The translations under genes and the position numbers were made by a program. Shown one piece after another: positions 8,554 through 16,042 of a stretch of DNA of 22,843 nucleotides. The notes beneath the pieces are model-generated. The model was not told the origin of the DNA and made no database searches. It saw nothing but the letters and a program-made list of their open reading frames with translations. This stretch comes from Thraustochytrium sp. TN22 (lineage: Eukaryota > Sar > Bigyra > Thraustochytrida > Thraustochytriidae): assembly GCA_013306675.1 (NCBI GenBank), contig JABLUY010000168.1:63155-85997 (forward strand). Direction: 5' to 3'. How positions within the stretch are numbered: position 1 is the stretch's first letter; every line of letters starts with the position of its first letter.

Positions 8554-9588
8554 ATGGGGTCGTCCTTAAGCAGTGGGTACGATGTGCCCAAGCGCAAGTC
8601 GAAGGAGTACGACGCGCTGGTGGAGCGGCTGCCGCGGCAGGATGGCAAGACGCACGTCATCACCGGCACCACGAGCGGCACGGGCCTGGTCTTCGCCAAG
8701 ACCGTCGTGCAGCTGGGCGGACGCGTTATCGTGCTCAACAGGCCGAGCGAGCGCGCCACACGCGCCGAGAAGGAGATCCGCGAGGCCGGCGACGGTGAGG
8801 TGGTGACCGTGGACTGCGACCTCAAGAGCTTCGACAGCGTGCGCCAGGCTGCCGCCAAGGTGCGCGAGCTGGCGCCCGATGGCATCTACTCGCTGGTGAA
8901 CAACGCTGGCGTCATGGGCATGCCTGTGGAGCGCTGCCCGCAGGCGGAGGACATGGACGTGCAGATGACGGTCAATTGCCTCTCGCCTTTTCTGCTCACC
9001 AAGGAGCTCTTCCCGCTGCTCAAGAAGGGCGCGGAAATGTTCGGTGAGTCGCGCATCGTGCAACACTCGTCTGGTGCGCGCAACATGCCTTCCGGCGACC
9101 TGGATCGCCGCTTCTGGACCAAGGGCAGCGACGACTTGGGCAGCAACTCGAACGGCCTAATGCTCAATGGCGACCGCTGGCAGCGCTACCACCAGACGAA
9201 GCTGGCCAACGGCTGCTTCGCATACGAGCTTGCGGACCGCCTCGACGCTGCCGGCTCCAAGGTCAAGTCCACCTTCGCGCACCCAGGCCTCGCCGCCACC
9301 GAGTTGCAGAGCACCACCTTTAAGACCGGCGGCATGTGGCAGAACCCGGTCACTTCCCTCTTCATGTACTTTTCCCAGTCGCCCGAAGACGGCACGTGCG
9401 GTATTATTCGCTGTGCCATGGACGAGCCCGCCAACGTCAAGAACGGCGCCTTCTTTGGCCCCACCGGCATGTCTGGCCCGGCCATCGAGCTGCCGCGCGA
9501 GAAGGAGAAGCTCACCGACAAGCCTGCCAACAAGAAGCTCTTTTGGGAGTGCTCCGAGGCGCTCTTTGGCACCTTTCAGGTCGACTAA
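8554..9588 (+). CDS. Short-chain dehydrogenase/reductase, copy 2 of tandem pair
   Basis: A 344-aa SDR aligned almost without gaps to the upstream gene; by eye well over two thirds of residues are identical. All catalytic features are kept: T-G-T-T-S-G-T-G at 37-44, N-N-A-G at 116-119, Asn141, H-S-S-G-A-R at 171-176, and Y212-H-Q-T-K216. Differences cluster at the N-terminus, around residues 160-200, and in the last 60 residues (three residues fewer in the loop before A-I-E-L-P). The N-terminus M-G-S-S-L-S-S-G again fits N-myristoylation (Gly2, Ser6) although the surrounding residues differ, suggesting the motif is under selection. The start is the first in-frame ATG at 8554. The pair arose by tandem duplication; whether substrates differ is unknown. 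Confidence 0.9.
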   Translation: MGSSLSSGYDVPKRKSKEYDALVERLPRQDGKTHVITGTTSGTGLVFAKTVVQLGGRVIVLNRPSERATRAEKEIREAGDGEVVTVDCDLKSFDSVRQAAAKVRELAPDGIYSLVNNAGVMGMPVERCPQAEDMDVQMTVNCLSPFLLTKELFPLLKKGAEMFGESRIVQHSSGARNMPSGDLDRRFWTKGSDDLGSNSNGLMLNGDRWQRYHQTKLANGCFAYELADRLDAAGSKVKSTFAHPGLAATELQSTTFKTGGMWQNPVTSLFMYFSQSPEDGTCGIIRCAMDEPANVKNGAFFGPTGMSGPAIELPREKEKLTDKPANKKLFWECSEALFGTFQVD

Positions 9589-9706
9589 CCTGCGCTGCGA
9601 CCTGAGCTGAGGGGCAACCTGCACCACGGGAAGGTAGCGCCTCGGAGTTGGAACGCCCTTTCTTGCGAAAATATCATTGCACATTGGTTGAGCTTGAAAA
9701 CTTGGC

Positions 9707-10329
9707 ATGGTGATGCTTGAGATACAGGAGTGCTGGAATGGATTGTCTCGCATCGTGCAAGACTCGCTGAGCTCCGGAACTGGCGCGTCTTCAAGGAAGG
9801 ACATCTCGCTGAAGGTGGTACAACAAGAAATGCAGCAGGAAGCAGGAGCTCCTACTGGCGGCCTTGGCAAGAGCGCAAGAGCGCGACGAGGCCGAATCTC
9901 TTCGATGCGTCGCGGATCGCTAGGAGAAATGAGCACCTCCAGCAGCCTGCTGCCGCCGGCCGACGAAGGTCGGGCGCGAAATGGAGTGGTCGTCACGCTG
10001 TGCACTCTCGACTTGGACTACCTCTCGCTGGCGGCGAGCCGGCGTGCCATCTTCACGGACAGCGCTGGAAAAGGGAATGCCAACATGCTTGAGGTTTTCT
10101 TCGACTCGGGCGTGTTCCTGCGCGAAATGGCGGATGTGAGAATGACAATTTCGACCTCAACGAAGTATTCCTCATGTGCTTTGACGAGTTGGTTCGAATG
10201 CGCACGCCATCCTCGGCACTGGCGCACAAGGCAATCCCATCCACGCGGTGCAGGCGGCCTTTGGTTGCCTACTTCGGGAGCACTTCTTTACGCTCTTCGG
10301 GTCCAGTCTGCACGTGATTGCCTCCATTT
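9707..10329 (+). pseudogene. Degenerate coding region, unknown protein
   Basis: A protein-like reading begins near the ATG at 9707 and shows non-repetitive sequence such as L-E-V-F-F-D-S-G-V-F-L-R-E-M at 10087-10130. It moves to another frame at about 10136 (N-D-N-F-D-L-N-E-V-F-L-M-C-F-D) and to a third at about 10206 (G-T-G-A-Q-G-N-P-I-H-A-V-Q-A-A-F), ending at a TAG at 10329-10331. Both changes fit the loss of one base each. The pieces read as a single protein tail, so a decayed gene is likelier than chance. A GTGAG at the first break might instead be a splice donor. I cannot name the family. It lies just downstream of the SDR pair and just left of the repeat at 10392. Confidence 0.4.
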
Positions 10330-10391
10330 AGGACCAGACTCAATCTACGTACTTTAGCTTGTCCGACAAAAGCCGTCACAGGCCGCCAAGA

Positions 10392-10618
10392 CGCTCGATT
10401 CGATTGAGGTTATGTTGACGTACGATCATGTCTGGCAAGCACCAGCACATCGAATGCAAAGTCATAGTATGCAACGACGGCATGACATGGCAGCGGTGCA
10501 ACTGATCAGGTTAGATGCATCGGAAATCGTTCACTGTCACTGGCAGACGGTCCTTTCCGTCTGGAAGCAAGCTGGAGTCATCAAAGGGCCTTTCCTTCTC
10601 CAGGAATGATCGAAGAAG
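10392..10618 (+). repeat. Inverted repeat copy A (about 227 bp)
   Basis: Nearly identical to the reverse complement of 14010-14225. The match starts at CGCTCGATTCGA and ends at GATCGAAGAAG. Differences are a few substitutions, a 15-bp extra segment here (about 10459-10473) flanked by ATGCAA, and a 4-bp gap near 10509. The flanks outside and inside are unrelated to those of the other copy. It carries no gene; short frames inside it are also present in copy B, simply because the DNA is repeated. Confidence 0.9.
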
Positions 10619-10639
10619 GGGGGGGCTTTCGGCGCAAAT

Positions 10640-11290
10640 TTGACCGCGTCAAGGAGGTCCTACGACACCGCGCGCGTCACGCCACAGGATGTCAACGTCA
10701 AGGATGGCGGCGTCTACTTCATCTTCAAGGAGATCGGGCCCCGGCCTCCGCACCCAGAGCTAGCCTTCTACTTCGCGTGGGCGCGCCGGTTGACGAAGAG
10801 CTGGGACATTCTATTTTTAACTTCGGGATCGTCTTGGTTGGCGTGTCCGGCGGAGTCGTGCTCACACTCGCCAGTCGCGCCGGAAACTGACCTAACATAT
10901 GACGAGGACTCCGGGCCAGTGAGTGTGGCCAGCAGCCATGGCGTCGCATCCTAACGCGTACGCGCGCCCGACGCTTGCCGTGCAACCTGTTCAGTTTGCC
11001 GTGACCTCATAGTATGTGTGCACATCCGGGCTCCGCCGCCACCTCGCTGCAGTCCACCACCTACGCCTCTGGCGGCATGTGGATGGACGCTTTTACCAAC
11101 CCCTTCCTGGGGGGACCGGCTCGCATCACCCTCGCTGGAAGCAGGGAGGTTCTCGCGGACTGAAGAACCAACGAGCGCCGAGGCCAGCTTCGGTCCCTTC
11201 AACATCTACGTCATTTTTAAGAACCTCGTCATCTCAACGCCACACATCATGATGGCGATGGCTCTGCGCAATGATACACAAAGTGAGTAG
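10640..11290 (+). pseudogene. Degenerate coding region with membrane-like segment, includes SDR tail
   Basis: Protein-like fragments occur in several frames: Q-D-V-N-V-K-D-G-G-V-Y-F-I-F-K-E near 10690-10735, then in another frame a hydrophobic, membrane-segment-like stretch at about 10810-10880. Next are GTGAGT (10919) and CATAG (11008-11012), which could be old splice sites; then the SDR relic (listed separately); then F-N-I-Y-V-I-F-K-N-L-V near 11196-11230, running to a GTGAG at 11283. No continuous frame or convincing start links them. It may be a rearranged pseudogene or a badly decayed multi-exon gene. Apart from the SDR part the family is not recognised. Confidence 0.35.
11014..11206 (+). 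pseudogene. C-terminal relic of a third SDR copy
   Basis: In one frame the DNA reads A-H-P-G-S-A-A-T-S-L-Q-S-T-T-x3-G-G-M-W, matching A-H-P-G-L-A-A-T-x-L-Q-x-T-T-x3-G-G-M-W of the two intact SDRs. It continues with a sequence resembling their G-P-A-I-E-L-P...L-T-D segment, meets a TGA at 11161-11163, and after a frame change reads S-A-E-A-S-F-G-P-F-N-I, like the S-A-E-A-I-L-G-P-F-E-I end of copy 1. About 35 residues between the M-W block and the tail are missing. The N-terminal two thirds (cofactor loop, catalytic Tyr/Lys) are not found nearby. It cannot encode an active enzyme. Confidence 0.65.
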
Positions 11291-11311
11291 GATCAGATCT
11301 CTGTCTGCAGC

Positions 11312-13192
11312 TCACCGGTGCCGGCGTCGCTTGAATGCTCGTTCCTTGCTCGCAACGGGGCCAGCAGGCCCGCGTCCGCCCTCCTGCGCCGTGCTGGAGC
11401 CTTCACGCGAGCGCTTCGTGCCGTGACCCGGAGATACGCCGCCGGGACCTGCCCTCGAGGTCGCCGGTGCCCCGGACGAAACACCGCGCACGCTCGACGC
11501 CGCGCCCACGGTGGACGACCGGCTAACATCGTCTCCATGGCGAACTCGGCGAGAGGTGGGGTCACCGCGGCCCCGCGAACCCTCGCTGCGCCCCCTCGGC
11601 GCATCCGAGGAGAGCAGCGGCGGCAGTGGCACGTAGATTGGCGCCATGCGCTCCAGCTGCGTCGGGCCCGGCAAAGCATGTGGCGCAGGGGCGGTCCTGG
11701 TTGTTGATGAGGTGGAGGAGGATGAAGAAAATGAGGAGGAGGACGACGAGGTCGAGGACGGCAAGTTGACGCGCGGGACGCTGAGCAGACGTTGCTGCAG
11801 CTTGACGAGCTGCACAATACCAGCGCTAATCTGCTCTACGAGAGCGCCGCGGTTGGGCTCCGAGTCCGAGGTGAGATGCTCGAAGATGGGCTGCACTGAG
11901 GTGCGTGCCTCGGTGAGCATCTCGCGCAGTGCCACGCGACTCAGGAACCTGCCATCGTCCAGAGCCACGCCGCTCGCGGCATCGACCTCGGACCGCATGC
12001 GCTCCGCTATGCTCTGGAGCCGGTCGCCGCGGTGGCGCAGGCGCGAGAGTGTAGAACGCGCCAGCGCCTCGTCACGCGCCGGAGAACTTCGCGTGGGCGC
12101 TTCCGCTCCCGTTTCCAGCGGCGTTGGAGCCCGGGTGGCCGTGGCGTGCGACGAGGACGAGGACGCGGGGGGGCGTCTAGTGGGCATGCGTGGCGGCAAC
12201 GAGAAGAGATACGGAAAGAATGCGGACACGTCTGTTGGAAATCCCGCGTCTGAAGATGCCGCTGATGGAGACGCCTCGGTTGCAGGAAAAGACGGCGCCT
12301 GCGCGGCCTGGGCCGGGGGCGAGGCCGAGAATATAACCGGAGCGGGCTGCTGCCGCGTCAAGCCCGGGTCGTCCGAGCTCGTCGCAGGGGTAGGGCCGGC
12401 GCCTCGTCGCACGGTGCGCCCAGAACGGCGCTCTCGCGGTTGGCGCCGCGCACGCCGCCGCGCTGCCGCCTCGCCAAAGCTATTCTCGAGTCCCGCGAGG
12501 TGGAGCATGGAGCCCAGGGAGTTCAGAAACGGGGGCAGCCCCTGAGCCAAGACGCGCTCAGTGATCGTCTCCCAGTCATCCATGTTGAGAAGGTGCGACC
12601 CCAGATAGGCGAGGTGCGCGAGGCTCGCGTCAGGGTCCTCGCCGGTCGGTCGCGGTCGCCTGCTCCGCGATGACTCTCTTGACGCGGAAGTAGCGCCTGG
12701 CTGTTCTCTCCAGACTGAGTCAGAGTCCGAGGCCGGCGTGGTCGACGACGAGAACGAGGAAGAGGAGGAGGACGACGAGGATGACGAGATTGGGAAGGAA
12801 ATGTTTGGCGGGCCCCGAAACCCGGGTGAGAAGACCCCGGGCAAGAAAAAGGGGGGCCCAAACAGAGGCGGAAAGGCCGTAGGCCTGCTGGTGCTCGTGC
12901 CGGAGCCGTCATCCACCGCGCCGGCGGGCAGTGGCGGTGCACCCTGTGCACGCTCTACAAGGTGCACGGTGACGCCGTCCTGCAGCGCGCAGGCCGCCAG
13001 CGACTCGTCATTTCTAAGCACACGGCCGCGGAAGATGAGCCGCTGGTGCTCCACAGCCACGCCCATCGTCCTGTGGATGCTTGCCTTGAGGTCCGGCACG
13101 GAGCTCGACGACGCCAGCTTCACCTGCTTTGCAGTTTCCGAGTTGAGCGTCTTGACGCGTATTGTCCACGTCGGCTCCGCGGCCGTCGCCAT
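11312..13192 (-). CDS. Ubiquitin-like domain protein, BAG6/Scythe-like
   Basis: A 626-aa protein from the ATG at 13192 (A at -3, G at +4). The N-terminal ubiquitin-like fold spans residues 8-81: V-K-T-L-N-S-E-T, then Q-R-L-I-F-R-G-R-V-L and V-H-L-V-E-R, closely recalling the BAG6/Scythe UBL. There is no C-terminal Gly-Gly, so it is not conjugated. The rest is low-complexity Ser/Pro/Ala with two ordered helical islands: about 184-239 (includes L-N-M-D-D-W-E-T-I-T-E-R) and about 372-470 (includes S-R-V-A-L-R-E-M-L-T-E-A). The C-terminus ends in a basic K-R-R-R-H-R, a likely nuclear signal. BAG6 family proteins chaperone tail-anchored and mislocalised proteins toward the proteasome; that role here is inferred. 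I cannot confirm a BAG domain. The frame is open upstream to an ATG at 13708, which would add 172 Arg/Ala-rich residues. It is divergent from the prolyl hydroxylase gene. Confidence 0.75.
   Translation of the reverse strand: MATAAEPTWTIRVKTLNSETAKQVKLASSSSVPDLKASIHRTMGVAVEHQRLIFRGRVLRNDESLAACALQDGVTVHLVERAQGAPPLPAGAVDDGSGTSTSRPTAFPPLFGPPFFLPGVFSPGFRGPPNISFPISSSSSSSSSSSFSSSTTPASDSDSVWREQPGATSASRESSRSRRPRPTGEDPDASLAHLAYLGSHLLNMDDWETITERVLAQGLPPFLNSLGSMLHLAGLENSFGEAAARRRARRQPRERRSGRTVRRGAGPTPATSSDDPGLTRQQPAPVIFSASPPAQAAQAPSFPATEASPSAASSDAGFPTDVSAFFPYLFSLPPRMPTRRPPASSSSSHATATRAPTPLETGAEAPTRSSPARDEALARSTLSRLRHRGDRLQSIAERMRSEVDAASGVALDDGRFLSRVALREMLTEARTSVQPIFEHLTSDSEPNRGALVEQISAGIVQLVKLQQRLLSVPRVNLPSSTSSSSSSFSSSSSTSSTTRTAPAPHALPGPTQLERMAPIYVPLPPLLSSDAPRGRSEGSRGRGDPTSRRVRHGDDVSRSSTVGAASSVRGVSSGAPATSRAGPGGVSPGHGTKRSREGSSTAQEGGRGPAGPVASKERAFKRRRHR
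11705..11765. repeat. Purine-rich GAG/GAC tract encoding serines on the minus strand
   Basis: Plus strand is an imperfect GAGGAG/GACGAC run; read in the minus-strand UBL gene it gives a Ser-rich linker. A similar tract lies at 12740-12795 in the same gene. Confidence 0.6.
12740..12795. repeat. Second GAG/GAC tract in the UBL gene
   Basis: Imperfect GAGGAGGACGAC run on the plus strand, encoding about 15 serines just after the Phe/Pro-rich segment that follows the ubiquitin-like domain. Confidence 0.6.
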
Positions 13193-13240
13193 CCTGCCGC
13201 GCCCTCGCGCGTTGCGCAGTTCGCAGCCCTCCGCGGCGGC

Positions 13241-13288
13241 GTCGGTGTCGGTGTCGGCGTCGGCGTCGGCGTCCGCGTCGGCGTCGGG
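13241..13288. repeat. Tandem GTCGGY hexamer, about 8 units
   Basis: Eight near-perfect copies of GTCGGT/GTCGGC. If the UBL gene started at 13708 this would encode alternating Asp-Ala and Asp-Thr; with the preferred start at 13192 it is in the 5' leader. Its simple-repeat nature is one reason to prefer the downstream ATG. Confidence 0.85.
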
Positions 13289-13720
13289 CCCGCGATGGCC
13301 CCGACCGACCCGGGCCGCCTCGACGGTCGCCGCTCGCACGAGCGCCGCCGCGGCAGCCTTCGCGCCGCGGCCGCCGCCCGCCGCCGCCCCGCGCGACCGA
13401 GCCCGCCGCGCGTTCGCGCTCTGCGGGCCGCCCGGGGCGCGCGGCACGGCGCGCCGCGGCTTGGTGCGGCACGCGGGGGTCCTGCGACGAGCAGAAGAAC
13501 CACAACGAGCAAGGACCACAACGAGCACTCCCACGGGCACCACGTCGACACGAGCGCGGCAGGCGCAGCGCCGACCACACGGCGGCAACGGGGACGACGA
13601 CCATCGCAAGGACGAGACCACGGCGAGGTCGAGGCCACGTGAACGCAGGGTCGAGGTCAGGGCGAGAGCCTGATGGGAATCGCGAGGATGGTTGAGACGG
13701 ACGACCATGGCGCTGCTCCG

Positions 13721-13799
13721 CTCTAGCTAGCTCTCTCTCTCCCTCTCTCTCCTCTCTCTAGCTAGAGAGCTTAGGCCTCTAGAGAGTTCTCTCTCTCTA
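13721..13799. repeat. CT microsatellite with embedded palindromes
   Basis: A run of CTCTCT with GA on the other strand. It contains a perfect 16-bp palindrome, CTCTCTAGCTAGAGAG, at 13754-13769 and a second CTCTAGAG palindrome near 13776-13785. It lies just upstream of the longest possible UBL frame and could be a core-promoter pyrimidine patch or simply a microsatellite. Confidence 0.8.
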
Positions 13800-14009
13800 A
13801 GATGCTCGAGACGACGTCAAAGACGAAAACAAAGATGAAGGACGGACGACGGCCAATGTGAAGGCGCGTTAGCGAAGGGAGATTCGGCGCGATATATAGT
13901 GAAGGGAGATTGCTGAGGGCATGCAGCTTTGGCCTCGGGCAAGAACGAGACATCCGGCTGCGGGACGAGAATCTGGCTAGAGCTGATCGCATGGCAAGTC
14001 CGCGACGGG

Positions 14010-14225
14010 CTTCTTCGATCATTCCTGGAGAAGGAAAGGCCCTTTGATGACTCCAGCTTGCTTCCAGACGGAAAGGACCGTCTGCCAGTGACAGTGAACG
14101 ATTTCCGATGCATTTGACCTGGCTGATCAGTTGCACCGCTGCCATGTCATGCCGTCGTTGCATTCGATGTGCTGGTGCTTGTCAGACATGATCGTACGTC
14201 AACATAACCTCATTCGAATCGAGCG
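14010..14225 (-). repeat. Inverted repeat copy B (about 216 bp)
   Basis: Reverse complement of copy A at 10392-10618, with about 95 percent identity by eye outside two indels. It ends only 36 bp before the prolyl hydroxylase ATG, so it probably lies in that gene's promoter or leader. Together the copies face each other around a 3.4-kb interval. Confidence 0.9.
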
Positions 14226-14261
14226 GCTTGCTGCTCGCCACTGCTCGCTTGGGCGGGGAGG

Positions 14262-15293
14262 ATGGGAGGGCGCAGGCGACCTCGGGCCCGTGCCCGACGG
14301 CGGTCGGCGGCGGCGGCGCAGGGCAGCGTGAAGGCGCGGCGCGTGTCACAACGTGCCCCGACGCAGCATGCGCGCAAGGAGCACTCGGGCCAGATGAAGA
14401 CGCTCTTCTTCGACGAGGAGACGGCGGGGGCGCCGCCGTCGCGCGTGCGCGCAGAGCTGGTGAACACGGAGCCGCCCGTGTACCTGCTGCACAACTTCTT
14501 GACGGAGAGCGAGCTGGCGCACCTGGACCAGGTGCGCGGGGAGGCCGGCAAGCGCTTCGGCACGCAGTCGTACATGACGGACATGGGCGGCGGTAAGGTC
14601 TTCTCGGGCCACCGCACGTCGACCTTTCTGAGCCTGCGCAAGATGGGCGACGCCAAGATTCGCACGATCGAGCGCCGCGCCGCGGAGTTCGTCGGCTTGC
14701 CGCCCGACAACGTTGAGCCGCTGCAGGTGGTGCGGTACCGGGACGGTCAGCACTTTGGCCTGCACCACGATTGCAGCGAGGTGCGCCTCAATGGCTCACT
14801 GGTGCCCGTGGCGCCAGGCGAGGCCGTCCGCCTCGTCACCTTCTTTGTGTACCTGAATTCGCTCGAAAAGGGCGCTGGCGGCTGCACCTTTTTCCCGCGG
14901 CTGCGCCTGCGCGTGCGCCCGGAGCGGGGCACTGCCGTTTTGTTTTGCAACATTTTAGAGAATGGAGAGCTCGACCCGCGCGTCATGCACAAGGCGGAGC
15001 CCACCAAGCAAGGCGTCGCCAAGTACGGCATGAACCTGTGGATTTCCTCCGTCTCGCAGCTGGCCTACGCACAGAGCGCGCTCGGCGTCCGCCTAGCGCT
15101 GCTTGCCAAGCCGGCTGAAGAGGATGAGGACAAGGACGAAGTCAAGGACGACGAGGATGAGGACGAAGCGTCGGAGCCAGAAGCGAAGCGCCCGCGTTTG
15201 CGCGGCGGGGTTTGCGCCCGCGCCGGCTGTTGGCGCATGGTGGATGGCGTGCACGAGCGCTGCACGCAGCACCTTGGCCGTCGGCACCTTTGA
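14262..15293 (+). CDS. Prolyl 4-hydroxylase-type 2-oxoglutarate/Fe(II) dioxygenase
   Basis: A 343-aa protein from the ATG at 14262; Met45 (14394) is an alternative start that would remove an Arg-rich leader. The dioxygenase core shows R-Y-R-D-G-Q-H-F-G-L-H-H-D with iron ligands H168 and D170, the third ligand H243, and K254 for 2-oxoglutarate, followed by N-L-W-I. The family hydroxylates prolines using Fe(II), 2-oxoglutarate and O2; the target here is unknown. No ER signal peptide is visible, unlike collagen-type enzymes. After the core comes an acidic Asp/Glu/Lys tract (about 285-305), then K-R-P-R, a nuclear-signal-like motif, and a final C-x4-C-x9-C-x2-H element (V-C-A-R-A-G-C...R-C-T-Q-H) resembling one WRKY19-type zinc finger. 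That tail suggests a nuclear, non-collagen role (inference). It is divergent from the UBL gene. Confidence 0.88.
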   Translation: MGGRRRPRARARRRSAAAAQGSVKARRVSQRAPTQHARKEHSGQMKTLFFDEETAGAPPSRVRAELVNTEPPVYLLHNFLTESELAHLDQVRGEAGKRFGTQSYMTDMGGGKVFSGHRTSTFLSLRKMGDAKIRTIERRAAEFVGLPPDNVEPLQVVRYRDGQHFGLHHDCSEVRLNGSLVPVAPGEAVRLVTFFVYLNSLEKGAGGCTFFPRLRLRVRPERGTAVLFCNILENGELDPRVMHKAEPTKQGVAKYGMNLWISSVSQLAYAQSALGVRLALLAKPAEEDEDKDEVKDDEDEDEASEPEAKRPRLRGGVCARAGCWRMVDGVHERCTQHLGRRHL

Positions 15294-16042
15294 AAGGTGT
15301 GGGAGAGCGCAGGAGAACTACAGTGGCACAAAGCTGCGCGGGCCTCGCAAGCGAACAAGTTGATTTCACTGCCCGCAGGCAAGCGAGCAAGCCTCGCAGC
15401 GGCGCAGGCCTCGCTATCGGCGCAGGCAAAATCGGCAACAAACAGCTCGGCAACAACGAGCTCCACTGGCCTTTTCCGCAAACCTTGCCGGCCGCCCGGG
15501 CCTCCCTAGCTGCCCAAGCTGTAATCTCACCCACGCATGTGAAAGGCAATACGAACTTTGAGAGGATAGCATGAGTGGCCACTTGTTCCGCCTCAGCTGC
15601 TGCAGTTCTCTCCAGCTCTCTTTGCTGCCTACTGCAAAGCTGTCTTGACCGCGACGCTTGGCAGCGCGCCGCGCGCAGCCTGTTGCCAAGGGCGCATGCA
15701 GCCCTTGTCGCTCTTTCCGTCGTCAAGCTTGTTGTCGTGTCTCGTGTCTTGTTGTTGCCTTGCCTTGGCTTCACCTTGGCCTCTCTCGGCTTGTCTTGGC
15801 TGCCACTGATCGCTTGTATCGGCGTGTCTTGTGCTCTGCATCTGGCTCATCTGGCGACTGCTGCATTTTCTCTTCGGTGTGTGCGCAACCCCAATCAGGG
15901 ATCTGGCGCGGAGGCGGCGGCGGCGCGGGACTCGGACTCTCAGGTTCCCTGCGCGGGGCGGCGCAGCCCGTGCAGACAGACGCACGCGGCCGATCGCGCT
16001 CGACGGAGGGCCAGCGACCCCCGCGCAGGCGGCGCAGGAGCG
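15294..16042 (+). promoter_or_regulatory. Promoter and 5' leader of the PDZ/LRR gene
   Basis: A spacer of about 750 bp after the prolyl hydroxylase. From 15590 to 15900 it is pyrimidine-rich with many CTTG/TTG motifs, unlike the GC-ending codon use of the neighbouring genes. A short upstream ORF of 25 codons starts at the ATG at 15571 and stops at 15648. The main frame is open from 15575 with hydrophobic codons but has no ATG until 16043. I treat it as leader; a spliced N-terminal exon cannot be excluded. Confidence 0.4.

Larger units (their letters stand above)
13193..14009. promoter_or_regulatory. Leader/promoter side of the UBL gene
   Basis: This region is between the UBL start and repeat copy B. 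It holds the hexamer repeat, an open frame in phase with the UBL gene up to 13708, the CT tract at 13721-13799, and about 200 bp of more AT-rich DNA (13800-14009) with no gene. The transition to lower GC near 13720 suggests transcription of the UBL gene starts around there; this is inference. Confidence 0.35.

Noticed and set aside
7032-9588. SDR pair as protochlorophyllide oxidoreductases
   Set aside because: They share the general SDR motifs only; no plastid transit peptide is present and the N-terminus looks myristoylated.
10392-10618. Repeat copies as protein-coding because the same short peptide frame occurs in both
   Set aside because: The shared frame follows from DNA identity; it has stops and indels that are not multiples of three between the copies.
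13193-13708. N-terminal extension of the UBL protein as certain coding sequence
   Set aside because: Not accepted as default: Arg/Ala-rich, contains a hexamer repeat, and UBL domains of this family normally sit at the N-terminus. Kept as an open possibility.
10392-14225. Autonomous DNA transposon
   Set aside because: No transposase, integrase or reverse transcriptase motif is visible between or near the repeats, and no target-site duplication is evident.
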